DNA of 39,213 bases, taken from the NCBI GenBank assembly GCA_031362725.1, contig JANLTC010000095.1:1-39213 (forward strand), given 5' to 3'. Each line of letters begins with the position of its first letter. Within the stretch, counting starts at the first letter, position 1. Below are positions 7,705-15,839 of the stretch, in pieces. The position numbers and the translations under genes are program-made. The notes under the pieces were generated by a model, which was not told the origin of the DNA, searched no databases, and saw only the letters and a list, made by a program, of their open reading frames with translations. The DNA comes from PR03 sp031362725 (lineage in GTDB: Bacteria > Myxococcota_A > UBA9160 > PR03).

Positions 7705-9031
7705 CTGGATCGCGACGACCTTGGCAGTCACGCCGGCGTGGCTTCTCTATCTGTTCCCATTCCGTGTCGCCACCGCAGCGCGTGCATGGTCGCGACACCG
7801 CGCCAACCAGCGCGGGCGCCTTGCGCTCGATGCCGCGCGCGTCGCGAACCTCGCCGACCCGCCGTCCATCCATCCGTCGATCAACCCGAACCGCTGCCTC
7901 GGCTGCGCAGCGTGTGTGAAGGCCTGCCCGGAAGGCGACGTGCTCGGTCTCGTCGGCGGCAAGGCCGCGCTGGTCAATCCCAGCCACTGCATCGGCCACG
8001 GCGCCTGCCGCGACGCGTGTCCCTTCGACGCCATCACGCTCGTGCTCGGCACCGAAACACGCGGGGTCGAGGTCCCGCGCCTCCGTTCCGACTTCCAGAC
8101 CGCCGTGCCGGGCCTCTTCGTCGCCGGCGAACTCGGCGGGATGGGATTGATCCGCAATGCCGTCGAGCAGGGCCGCCAGGCGATGGAATCGATCCGCGCG
8201 CTCCCCGGCATCGGCTCCGGCGACCGCCTCGACGTCGTGATCGTCGGTGCGGGTCCGGCTGGTCTCTCGGCTTCGCTCGCCGCGCTCCAGCATGAATTGC
8301 GCTTCGTCACGCTCGAGCAGGAGACGCTCGGCGGCACCGTCGCGCACTATCCGCGCGGCAAGATCGTGATGAGCGCGCCGTGCGAGTTTCCGCTCTTCGG
8401 GCGCATCCATCTGCAGGAGACCACCAAGGAGGCGCTGCTCACGCTGTGGCAGGAGGTGGTGCGCACGACGGGCCTCGAACTTCGCTGCCAGGAACACGTC
8501 GAGTCTGTGACGCGCGACGGTGACGGGTTCGAGGTGAAGAGCGCTCGCGGTGTCTACCGGACGCGCGCTCTGCTGCTCGCGATCGGGCGGCGCGGTACAC
8601 CGATGAAACTCGACATTGAGGGCGAAGAACTGGACAAGGTCGCCTATCGGCTGGTCGAGTCCGAACAGTACGCGGGTCGCCGCGTGCTTGTGGTGGGTGG
8701 TGGTGACAGCGCGCTCGAAGCCGCGATCAGCGTTGCCGAACAGCCCGGCACCGATGTCACGCTCTGCTATCGCGGTCCGGCGTTCGTGCGCGCCAACCCG
8801 AAGAACCGCAGACACGCCGAGCGACTGCACGCGGCCGGTCGCCTGCGCTTTCTATTCGAATCGAGCACGCGCGAAATCCGCCCCGACAGCGTGCGCATCG
8901 CCACGCCGAACGGGGAGCGCACCCTTCCGAACGACGCCGTGATCATCTGCGCCGGCGGCGTGATCCCTACCGCGTTCCTGAGCTCGATGGGCGTCGAGAT
9001 CGAGACGAAACATGGCACGCCGCTGTACTAG
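7694..9031 (+). CDS. Ferredoxin-flavoprotein (4Fe-4S + TrxR-like FAD/NAD(P)) reductase, apparently permuted
   Basis: 445 residues. ATG 7694 has GGAG six bases upstream and overlaps the barrel gene by 11 bp. Order of parts: a hydrophobic N-terminal segment (about 8-25, probable membrane anchor); a two-cluster ferredoxin domain with C68-x2-C71-x2-C74-x3-C78P, then C99-IGH-GA-C105-x3-C109P, where His102 replaces the usual Cys; a VPGLFVAGELGG.GL..A..QG segment (139-165); an FAD-binding GxGxxG (185-190); a second dinucleotide fold (VLVVGGGDSALEAA). The chain ends at a TrxR ..AGGVIPT.. strand, exactly where the VPGL..AGE segment would normally follow. It probably moves electrons between NAD(P)H or ferredoxin and the b/c cytochromes encoded next to it. 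Confidence 0.85.
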   Translation: MTSDWIATTLAVTPAWLLYLFPFRVATAARAWSRHRANQRGRLALDAARVANLADPPSIHPSINPNRCLGCAACVKACPEGDVLGLVGGKAALVNPSHCIGHGACRDACPFDAITLVLGTETRGVEVPRLRSDFQTAVPGLFVAGELGGMGLIRNAVEQGRQAMESIRALPGIGSGDRLDVVIVGAGPAGLSASLAALQHELRFVTLEQETLGGTVAHYPRGKIVMSAPCEFPLFGRIHLQETTKEALLTLWQEVVRTTGLELRCQEHVESVTRDGDGFEVKSARGVYRTRALLLAIGRRGTPMKLDIEGEELDKVAYRLVESEQYAGRRVLVVGGGDSALEAAISVAEQPGTDVTLCYRGPAFVRANPKNRRHAERLHAAGRLRFLFESSTREIRPDSVRIATPNGERTLPNDAVIICAGGVIPTAFLSSMGVEIETKHGTPLY

Positions 9032-10427
9032 ATCGCTGTTGTCGATTGCCGTCGCGCTGCTGCTCCACACAGCCGCTGCGCGCGCGGCCGACCTGGCCGC
9101 TGAGGCGCAGGACGCCGTGCGGGGACGTGACTACGCACGCGCCGCGACACTTTGGAGTGCGCTCGCGGAGCGCGGTGATCGCGACGCCCGCTACCAACTG
9201 GGATCGCTCTACCGCACCGGTCGCGGCGTGCCCCGCGATCCCGGCCACGCCTTCCAGCTGTGGCTCGCGGCGGCCGAGGCCGGCGACGCGCGCGCGCAGT
9301 TCGGTGTCGCCGGACTCTACGCGAGCGGCTGGGGCGTGGCCTCGGATCGGCAGCAGGCGTTGCGCTGGTACCGTGCCGCGGCTGCGCAAGGCCACGCGGG
9401 CGCGCTCGCCCGTGCCACCGATCTGGAACGAATTCCGTCGACACGGTCCCAGCCCGCGCAACGGGAGGCGGCAGAGCAGCCGGTGCGTCCCGCGCGCCCG
9501 GCTCCGGAACCCGTGCCCGCGGCCGACCCGCTCGGCTGGACCGGGCGCGCCGACGCCACGGCCTATCCCGGCTTCTCTCCGCTCGCGATCGCCGCGTGGC
9601 GCGGCGAAACCGAGGCCGTGCGAGCGCTGCTCGCGCGCGGCGAGGAACTCGAAGCGCGCGATGGTGAGGGGCACACGGCGCTCACGCGCGCAGCGTGGCG
9701 GGGGCGTGACGAGATCGTCGTGCTATTGCTCGAAGCGGGCGCCGATCGCGAGGCCCGCGACGGCGACGGTCGCACGGCTCTTTACCTCGCCGCGGCCGAG
9801 GATCAGGCGGCGAGCGCGCATGCGCTGCTCGCGCGCGGCGCCGACGCGAACACGCGTGATGCCGCCGGCGCGAGCGCACTCGGTTCGGCGATCGCGCACG
9901 GCAACGCGGCGGTCGTGGCCCTGTTGCTCGCCAGCGGTGCCGATCCTGCGACGCGCGATGCGCGCGGCGATCCCCTCTTGTGCGGCGCCGTCACGCGGGA
10001 GCGGGGCGACCTCGTCGCCGCACTGCTCGCCGCCGGCGCGGGTGCGGACACCCGCTGCGGCGACGGATCGATACCGCTTGCGCGGGCCGCGATGGTCGGG
10101 GATGCAGCGATCGCGCGCGCGCTGCTCGCCGCCGGAGCGGCAGTCGATGCGGCGACGCAGGCCGGCAATACGCCGCTGATGCTGTCCGCGGCGGCGGGTC
10201 ACGCGGAGGTGGTTGCGACACTGCTAAAACGCAACGCCGATCCGAATGCGCGCGGCCATCGACGCATGACACCGCTGATGTTTGCGGCCGCGGGCGGACA
10301 CCGAGACGTCGTCGCGTTGCTGCTCGCCCGGGGCGGGCGCAGATCGGCACGCGACGAGAATGGCCAGACCGCCGAAGCGCTTGCCACAAGGGCGCGCCAC
10401 GAAGCCGTGGCCGCGCTCTTCGAGTAG
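9012..10427 (+). CDS. Periplasmic Sel1-repeat and ankyrin-repeat protein
   Basis: 471 residues, starting inside the flavoprotein gene (20-bp overlap). Signal peptide LLSIAVALLLHTAAARA, cleavage about residue 25. Residues 38-135 hold Sel1/TPR-like repeats (ARYQLGSLYRTGRGVPRD; AQFGVAGLYASGWGVASD). A Pro/Ala/Arg-rich linker (140-180) leads to about nine ankyrin repeats (187-471), most with the G-TAL-AA-G---V--LL--GAD pattern. Exported ankyrin proteins usually scaffold or protect partner proteins. Its place between the reductase and the cytochrome b suggests assembly or docking of the electron-transfer proteins; this is inference. Confidence 0.85.
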   Translation: MARRCTRSLLSIAVALLLHTAAARAADLAAEAQDAVRGRDYARAATLWSALAERGDRDARYQLGSLYRTGRGVPRDPGHAFQLWLAAAEAGDARAQFGVAGLYASGWGVASDRQQALRWYRAAAAQGHAGALARATDLERIPSTRSQPAQREAAEQPVRPARPAPEPVPAADPLGWTGRADATAYPGFSPLAIAAWRGETEAVRALLARGEELEARDGEGHTALTRAAWRGRDEIVVLLLEAGADREARDGDGRTALYLAAAEDQAASAHALLARGADANTRDAAGASALGSAIAHGNAAVVALLLASGADPATRDARGDPLLCGAVTRERGDLVAALLAAGAGADTRCGDGSIPLARAAMVGDAAIARALLAAGAAVDAATQAGNTPLMLSAAAGHAEVVATLLKRNADPNARGHRRMTPLMFAAAGGHRDVVALLLARGGRRSARDENGQTAEALATRARHEAVAALFE

Positions 10428-10444
10428 AGAGGGACGGATCGCGG

Positions 10445-11326
10445 ATGACGGAAGCAATCGCCGAGACGGCGCCGCAGGGCGGCACACGGAGCGACGCGCG
10501 GGCTCGGCTGCACGCGCCGATCCGCCGCGATCGGATGGTGCCGGTGGTCGCGGTGCTCGGACTCGTGGCGCTCCTGGCGCGTCAGCGCGCCAGCGAGGAG
10601 TTCTGGATCACGCCGGGCGAGGGCGTCGGCTACGCGCTCGGCATCCTGGGACTCGGCGCGATGCTGGTGCTGCTGCTCTATTCGGTTCGCAAGCGCTGGC
10701 TCCGCTTGCACGCGCTCGGTCCACTGCGCAACTGGTTCCGCGTGCACATGCTGCTCGGCGTGCTCGGACCGGTCGCCATTCTGTTTCATACGAACTTCCG
10801 CCCGGGGTCGCGCAATGGCATCGTCGCGCTCGTCGCGATGCTGCTCGTGGCGGGCAGCGGTTTCGTCGGCCGCTATCTCTACACCCGCGTTCATCACGGA
10901 CTCTTTGGTCACCGGCAGTCGCTGCTCGAAGTCGCGCGCGACGTCGAGTCGAGCCGCGGCGCGCTCTGGGCGACGCTCGCCAGCTGTCCGGCGCTTGCAG
11001 AACTGGTTCGCGCGCACGAGACGGCGCTGCTCGGTCCCGCGCAGCTTCCGCTCACGGGACCGGGGCGGGTGTTGCTCGTGCGTGTCCGAACGCGCACGAC
11101 GGCACGCCGGGCGCGGCGCCTCGTCGCGGCGTCCGCTCGGTCCGGCGCGATCCCGCGCGACGAGGCCGAGCGCTGCGTGGGTGCGCACCTCGAAGCGGTG
11201 CGCCGGGTTGCCGAGTTCACCTTTTGCGAGCGCGTGCTCTCGTACTGGCACGCCGTCCACGTTCCGCTCTGCGTGCTGCTCTTCACGGCGGCGTTGGTCC
11301 ACGTCGTCGCCGTGCACCTCTACTGA
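10445..11326 (+). CDS. Diheme b-type membrane cytochrome (ferric-reductase-like)
   Basis: 293 residues with hydrophobic helices at about 32-46, 62-80, 100-116, 124-142 and 266-290. Two His pairs each have the HX13H spacing of transmembrane bis-haem b proteins: H101/H115 (HMLLGVLGPVAILFH) and H272/H286 (HVPLCVLLFTAALVH). In ferric reductase and NADPH oxidase families such pairs hold haems across the membrane. A soluble loop of about 120 residues separates the pairs. ATG 10445 follows the ankyrin gene by 17 bp. Likely role: passing electrons through the inner membrane to the periplasmic cytochromes encoded either side. The exact haem pairing cannot be proved from sequence. Confidence 0.75.
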   Translation: MTEAIAETAPQGGTRSDARARLHAPIRRDRMVPVVAVLGLVALLARQRASEEFWITPGEGVGYALGILGLGAMLVLLLYSVRKRWLRLHALGPLRNWFRVHMLLGVLGPVAILFHTNFRPGSRNGIVALVAMLLVAGSGFVGRYLYTRVHHGLFGHRQSLLEVARDVESSRGALWATLASCPALAELVRAHETALLGPAQLPLTGPGRVLLVRVRTRTTARRARRLVAASARSGAIPRDEAERCVGAHLEAVRRVAEFTFCERVLSYWHAVHVPLCVLLFTAALVHVVAVHLY

Positions 11327-11327
11327 G

Positions 11328-12890
11328 ATGCGGATGCGTCACGGCATCGCGCTGGCCGTCGCAGCAACATTCGCTGTGAGCCTCGCCGCGTCCGCGCAGT
11401 CGCTCGAGCGGCTCGTGATGCCGGGATCCGTCGCTGCTGCACACGCGGACATCGAGATCGAGTGCGGCAAGTGCCACCAGCCCTTCGCGCGTGGCGCGGA
11501 GAAGCAGCTGTGCCTCGTGTGTCACGATGCGGTCGCCGCCGACCTGCGCGCGCAGCGCGGGTTTCATGGCCGATCGCCCGCCGCGAGCGGCGGCGAATGT
11601 CGCGACTGTCACGCCGATCACCGGGGGCGCGACGCGGACATCGTGGGTCTCGACGGTGAATCGTTCGACCACGGCGTCACCGACTTCGCTTTGCTGGGCG
11701 GCCACACGAGCGTCGCTTGCGCGCAGTGCCATGCGGCAGGAAAGCCAATGCGCGAGGCACCGTCCGATTGCGCGGCGTGCCACGGCAAGACCGACCCGCA
11801 CGCGGGCAGTCTCGGCTCCGCGTGTGCGGATTGTCACGTCGAGCGAGCCTGGAAGGAGGCGCGTTTCGACCACGCCGACACGAAGTTTCCGCTCGACGGC
11901 AAGCACGAAACGGTCGAGTGCGCGCTCTGTCATCCCGCGCAGCGCTACGTCGGGACGCCGCAGGCGTGCAACAGCTGTCATGCGCTCAACGACAAGCACG
12001 AGGGACGCTATGGGCCGAACTGCGAGGCGTGTCACAGCAGCGCCCGCTGGAAGGAAGCGAGCTTCGACCACGCCCGCGACACGCGCTTCGCGCTCACGGA
12101 TGCCCACGCGACGGCCGCATGCGAGGACTGTCACGCGGGCGGGCGCATGCAGCCGAAACCCAAGAGTGACTGCCTCGCGTGCCACCGCAGCGACGACGTT
12201 CATGAAGGGCGCAACGGAACCGCCTGCACGCCGTGTCACGGCACGGCAGCCTGGAAGCCCGCGCATTTCGACCACGACGCCGACACGAAGTTCCCATTGC
12301 ATGGCGCCCACGATGGGTTGGCTTGCGAGAGCTGTCACACGGGCCCGCTCCACGAACGGAAGCTCGCCACGACCTGTATCTCGTGCCATCGCGACGACGA
12401 CGCCCACGAGGGTCAACAGGGCACCGACTGCGCGCACTGCCACGACGTCGCTGGATGGAAGGAGAAGGTCCGCTTCGATCACGACCTGACGCGCTTCCCG
12501 CTGCTCGGCGCCCACGCGGTCACGGCCTGCGAGGAATGTCATGCGAACGCCCACTACCAGGACACCGATCTGGGTTGCTCCGGTTGCCACGCCGCAAAGG
12601 ACAGCCATGAAGGCCGTCTCGGCTCGTCGTGCGAGTCCTGTCACAACCCGAACGCCTGGACGGCCTGGCGCTTCGACCACGACTCGCGGACTTCGTTTGC
12701 GCTGCTCGGTGCGCACGCAGAGGTCGGCTGCGAGAGCTGCCACCACGAGCCGGTCGGTCCGGGTGAGAAACTCGCGATCCCCAAGGACTGCTCGACCTGC
12801 CACGGGCTCGACGACCGGCATCGCGGCGCCTTCGGCAGCGACTGCGGCCGCTGTCATGCGGCGTCGAGTTGGAAGGAAGTGCGGATGTAG
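11328..12890 (+). CDS. 21-haem c-type cytochrome
   Basis: 520 residues. ATG 11328 lies one base after the previous stop; a second in-frame ATG at 11334 is an alternative. Signal peptide ALAVAATFAVSLAASAQS. Twenty-one CXXCH motifs are present, about one per 25 residues. The main body repeats a three-haem unit: C--CH, then W-K-A-FDH--DT-F-L-G-H, then CE-CH, then C--CH with DD-HEG. The conserved FDH, G-H and HEG histidines are candidates for distal haem ligands, giving bis-His haems in a wire-like stack. It ends the operon and could be the periplasmic or surface wire receiving electrons from the cytochrome b. No C-terminal anchor is visible. Confidence 0.92.
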   Translation: MRMRHGIALAVAATFAVSLAASAQSLERLVMPGSVAAAHADIEIECGKCHQPFARGAEKQLCLVCHDAVAADLRAQRGFHGRSPAASGGECRDCHADHRGRDADIVGLDGESFDHGVTDFALLGGHTSVACAQCHAAGKPMREAPSDCAACHGKTDPHAGSLGSACADCHVERAWKEARFDHADTKFPLDGKHETVECALCHPAQRYVGTPQACNSCHALNDKHEGRYGPNCEACHSSARWKEASFDHARDTRFALTDAHATAACEDCHAGGRMQPKPKSDCLACHRSDDVHEGRNGTACTPCHGTAAWKPAHFDHDADTKFPLHGAHDGLACESCHTGPLHERKLATTCISCHRDDDAHEGQQGTDCAHCHDVAGWKEKVRFDHDLTRFPLLGAHAVTACEECHANAHYQDTDLGCSGCHAAKDSHEGRLGSSCESCHNPNAWTAWRFDHDSRTSFALLGAHAEVGCESCHHEPVGPGEKLAIPKDCSTCHGLDDRHRGAFGSDCGRCHAASSWKEVRM

Positions 12891-12968
12891 TCCGCTGCTG
12901 CAGTGCGCTTGCCGGCCGGTCGCGCATCGGTCCGGGCGTTTCGGGGCCAGCCCTTGGCCGGCGACAAA
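12891..12968. other. Intergenic region after the cytochrome operon
   Basis: Contains a weak 5-bp GGCCA/TGGCC hairpin (12945-12959) with no T-tract, which might end the operon. The operator of the next gene follows directly. Confidence 0.3.
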
Positions 12969-12990
12969 ACGTGTGATATTTTCCCACGTG
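12969..12990 (+). promoter_or_regulatory. Operator copy 3, upstream of the PEP-CTERM gene
   Basis: ACGTG (12969-12973), TGATATTTTCCC, then ACGTG. Aligned without gaps to copy 1, the 12-mer matches at 8 of 12 positions and keeps the ACGTG flank; an outer ACGTG/CACGT inverted repeat is also present. It lies 57 bases before the start codon. Confidence 0.5.
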
Positions 12991-13042
12991 TACGAATCCG
13001 GGGATCCGTCGGGTACCGAATCAATCTCAGGGGGGCTTCGCA

Positions 13043-13714
13043 ATGCGCATCTACATCATCGCGATGATCTTGTTGCTCGCGGTCGGTCCGGCGGAGGCCA
13101 AGGAGAAAGGCGTTGATTCTCCCAAGTACTTCACGCCGATCGGGTGTGGCGTTGGACCCGACGGAGGACCGGACGGCTGCCACGATCGGTCTGCCGATGC
13201 AACCGTCTCGATCCAGTTGGACGGAGTGACGGCGATTCCGACCGGCGGATCGGCGGACTACATGATCTCGCTGCCCGTGGGCTTCGGGGGCAAGGTGGGA
13301 AGCGGCATGAACGTCGCCGTGGGCACCGACAGCACCGCGAGTTGCGATCTCGACAAGCTCGGCGCTGCCAACCTCCTGTTCATCGGCGGCAACCTGAGCA
13401 GGCAGGCGACGCTCAGCCACGCGAACGCGACCGTGCAGCCGCCGACCGGGAATCAAGGCGTGTGGTCCTACACCTTCGCGCTCACGAACTGCATCGTTCC
13501 GGGGAATCTCCATCTGCTGACGTCGATGCTGGCGTACGACGGCGACGGGGATGTCCCGGGCGACCTCTGGAACACCGCCGAGTTGAACGTCACCGTACCC
13601 GAGCCGACTGCCAGCGGCGTCGGTGCAGTCGCGATTGCGGTGCTCGCGGGCCTCACGCGGTGGCGGCGTCCTGTTGGCAAGCCGGCCGCGGGGGAAAGAG
13701 CAGCAACGGATTGA
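13043..13714 (+). CDS. Exported PEP-CTERM protein, choice-of-anchor-V/reelin-like
   Basis: 223 residues. ATG 13043 has AGGGGGG upstream. Signal peptide IYIIAMILLLAVGPAEA. The middle part resembles the beta-sandwich of choice-of-anchor V/reelin-like proteins: an early GC..GCH pair and a late segment of the form GNLHLLTSMLAYDGDGD..GD. The C-terminus has the three-part exosortase signal: VPEP at 185-188, a hydrophobic stretch (AVAIAVLAGL) and an Arg-rich end (TRWRR). It would be exported, cleaved at PEP by an exosortase and attached to the cell surface. Its operator is shared with the cytochrome operon. The early CX10CH is too widely spaced for a normal c-haem. Confidence 0.75.
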   Translation: MRIYIIAMILLLAVGPAEAKEKGVDSPKYFTPIGCGVGPDGGPDGCHDRSADATVSIQLDGVTAIPTGGSADYMISLPVGFGGKVGSGMNVAVGTDSTASCDLDKLGAANLLFIGGNLSRQATLSHANATVQPPTGNQGVWSYTFALTNCIVPGNLHLLTSMLAYDGDGDVPGDLWNTAELNVTVPEPTASGVGAVAIAVLAGLTRWRRPVGKPAAGERAATD

Positions 13715-13723
13715 CCGTGCCGA

Positions 13724-14263
13724 TCAAGCGCGCGAATCGATCGGCAGCAACAGGTCTTCGAGGAAGAACGCCGACAGCTCGGCGCGACCCGCGAGACCCG
13801 ACTTGCGATAGACCGCGATCGCCTGCTGACGCACCGTGCGTTCACTTTTGCCGAGAATGGTCGCGATCTCTTTGTGGCCGTGGCCCTTCAGCAGCATCAG
13901 CGCGGTCTCACGCTCTGCGGGCGTGAGACCCCAGCGCCGAAGCTGTGCGTCGATCTCGTCCCCGAGTCCGCGCAGCAGCGCTTCGGCCCGCGCTCGCCAC
14001 GCGTCGCGCTCGGCGCGGTGCATCGCCATCGCGTGACCGACCGTCGCGAGCGATCGCCGCGCTGTCGCCCAGCCGACCCATAGCCACACGACCGTGCCGA
14101 GCGAGAGCGCGAGCAGCGACAACTCGAATGCAATGTGGAAGAAGCCCGGGGCGCTCGGCAGATCGAGCGCCAGGTCGGTCGCACCGCCCGCGGCGATCGC
14201 GACAAGAACAGCAGTGAGCGCGACGCGCCGCCAGAGATCCCCGTCCTGTGTCGCGATCGTCAT
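13724..14263 (-). CDS. Membrane-anchored LuxR-type transcriptional regulator
   Basis: 179 residues. Two hydrophobic segments (about 13-29 and 43-66) are followed by a helical linker (70-108) and a LuxR/GerE helix-turn-helix (113-172: LTPAERETALMLLKGHGHKEIATILGKSERTVRQ). No receiver domain is present, so the signal is probably sensed in or near the membrane. It converges with the PEP-CTERM gene (9 bp between stops) and diverges from the DUF2231 gene across a region with clear palindromes. It is the only DNA-binding protein near the operator-bearing units, hence a candidate, not a proven, regulator of them. Confidence 0.85.
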   Translation of the reverse strand: MTIATQDGDLWRRVALTAVLVAIAAGGATDLALDLPSAPGFFHIAFELSLLALSLGTVVWLWVGWATARRSLATVGHAMAMHRAERDAWRARAEALLRGLGDEIDAQLRRWGLTPAERETALMLLKGHGHKEIATILGKSERTVRQQAIAVYRKSGLAGRAELSAFFLEDLLLPIDSRA

Positions 14264-14299
14264 CTGATCTTTCCGCTGCGCCGCGCTCGCGGCCCGACT

Positions 14300-14313
14300 C
14301 CGTCATCTGACGG
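14300..14313. promoter_or_regulatory. 14-bp inverted repeat in the luxR/DUF2231 intergenic region
   Basis: CCGTCA-TC-TGACGG, a perfect 6+2+6 palindrome, 36 bases from the regulator start and 67 from the DUF2231 start. Further palindromes CGATCGCGATCG (14331-14342) and CGTGATCACG (14341-14350) follow. The size and place fit an operator for the LuxR-type protein. Confidence 0.45.
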
Positions 14314-14379
14314 ATTTCGCTCGGAGCGCTCGATCGCGATCGTGATCACGTGTCCCGCACCGGGACCAGGAGAATCCAG

Positions 14380-14904
14380 ATGCTATCGATTCCGAACCCG
14401 TTGCATCCCGCCATCGTGCACTTTCCGATCGCGCTCGCGGTTCTCGCGCCCGTCTTTGCAGTCGCCGCGCTGTTGGCGATCCGCGCAGGGTGGGTTCCCG
14501 CGCGTGCTTGGATCGCAGTGGTCGTCGTCCAAGCGGTGCTCGTCGGATCCGCCTTGCTGGCGATCGAGACCGGGGAAGACCAGGAGGAAAAAGTCGAAAA
14601 GGTCGTCGCAGAGCGCCAGATCGAGGCGCACGCGGGGGCCGCGGAACGGTTCCTGTACGTCGCGATCGGGGCTGCGCTCGTCTCAGCAACAGGCCTGCTG
14701 CGCGGTGGACTCGGCGGCACCGGGCGCGCAGTCACGATCGCTGCTGGACTCGGCGTGCTGGCCGCGGGAATCGCCGTTGGTCACTCGGGCGGTGAACTGG
14801 TCTACAAGTACGGCGCCGCGCGCGCCTATATCAGCGAAACCGGAGCTTCGGCTGCGGCCGAGCCCGATGTGCACGCGTCGCAATCGCGAGACGCAGACGA
14901 TTGA
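14380..14904 (+). CDS. DUF2231 family membrane protein
   Basis: 174 residues. ATG 14380 is preceded by AGGAGA (14368-14373). Four hydrophobic helices and the family hallmarks are present: N-terminal LHPAIVHFPIALAVLAP and C-terminal HSGGELVYKYGAA. The conserved His residues in both could bind haem or metal, but DUF2231 function is not established. The tail is acidic and soluble. It overlaps the next gene by one base (TGATG), which implies coupled translation with the outer-membrane protein. Confidence 0.85.
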   Translation: MLSIPNPLHPAIVHFPIALAVLAPVFAVAALLAIRAGWVPARAWIAVVVVQAVLVGSALLAIETGEDQEEKVEKVVAERQIEAHAGAAERFLYVAIGAALVSATGLLRGGLGGTGRAVTIAAGLGVLAAGIAVGHSGGELVYKYGAARAYISETGASAAAEPDVHASQSRDADD

Positions 14905-15830
14905 TGACCGGCACGAGCAGCTCCCCGATTCGCGTTCGTTTTTCCCGCTTCTGGTCTTCGCACGACACCCCGCACGGCGTAGACTCGCGCACGGTGGGGG
15001 CGAAGAGATTGCGATCACGCATCGAACGACGCGCGCGGCAGCTCCGTACCGGAACAGTGTTGCTTCTAGTCGCAGCGGGAATCTTCGGGGCAGAGCGTGC
15101 CGATGCGCAGGCTCGTCCGGTCCGCCGCACCGGGCGACTCACGCTGAGTTCGGGTTTCGACTTCAGCACGGGGGACTACGGATCCTCTGGTACGACGCAG
15201 ATCGCGTACGCACCCTTCTCCGTCAAGTACGCGCGCGATCCCTTCGTGGTGAAGCTGACGATTCCGTACATCCGCATCACCGGACCGGGGAATGTGGTCG
15301 GTGTGGACGGCGTGCTGATCGCGGGCGGAACCGCGAAGCGCGAGACGAATGACGGCCTCGGCGACGTGATCCTCAGTACCGGGTACGTGCTGGCACCGCT
15401 GCGCCCCGCATGGCCCTATCTGGAGTTCACCGCAAAGGTGAAGTTTCCGACGGCCAGCGAGAAGGACAGGCTCGGCACCGGCGAGTTCGACGAAACGCTG
15501 CAGGTCGAAGCCTCGAAGACCTTTGCTGCATTCACGCCGTTCCTGACTGCCGGGTATCGCTTCGTCGGCAATCCGCCCGGAAGCAGCCTGCACGACGTCC
15601 TCTTCAGCTCGGTCGGATTCGACTATCGATTCAACGCCAGTCTCGATGCAGGGCTCACCTACGAATGGCGCCAGACGGCGTCTCGCTCGGTCGGAGACTC
15701 GCAGGAACTCTCGCCGTATCTCTCGTGGAAGATCAACAGCCACGTTTCACTCACACCGTACGCTGTCTTCGGACTCACCCGCGCGGCGACCGACGCCGAG
15801 ATCGGGTTCGGGGCCAGCTACCGCTTCTGA
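14904..15830 (+). CDS. Outer-membrane beta-barrel protein, transporter-like
   Basis: 308 residues from ATG 14904 (overlapping the DUF2231 stop). The signal sequence is internal (GTVLLLVAAGIFGAERADAQA, about 50-70), so a later start such as GTG near 14994 or TTG near 15010 is quite possible. The mature part starts RRTGRLTLSSGFDFSTGDYG and continues with alternating strands, ending GFGASYRF with the C-terminal Phe of outer-membrane barrels. It resembles small porin/transporter proteins of the phenol-degradation meta-pathway type. Substrate unknown. Confidence 0.75.
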   Translation: MTGTSSSPIRVRFSRFWSSHDTPHGVDSRTVGAKRLRSRIERRARQLRTGTVLLLVAAGIFGAERADAQARPVRRTGRLTLSSGFDFSTGDYGSSGTTQIAYAPFSVKYARDPFVVKLTIPYIRITGPGNVVGVDGVLIAGGTAKRETNDGLGDVILSTGYVLAPLRPAWPYLEFTAKVKFPTASEKDRLGTGEFDETLQVEASKTFAAFTPFLTAGYRFVGNPPGSSLHDVLFSSVGFDYRFNASLDAGLTYEWRQTASRSVGDSQELSPYLSWKINSHVSLTPYAVFGLTRAATDAEIGFGASYRF

Positions 15831-15839
15831 GTCCGGCGC

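Noticed and set aside
14921..14955. TTTTTCCCGC near the barrel gene as a sixth operator
   Set aside because: Only one half-site is present and it lies inside the likely coding overlap; no matching GGGAA arm.
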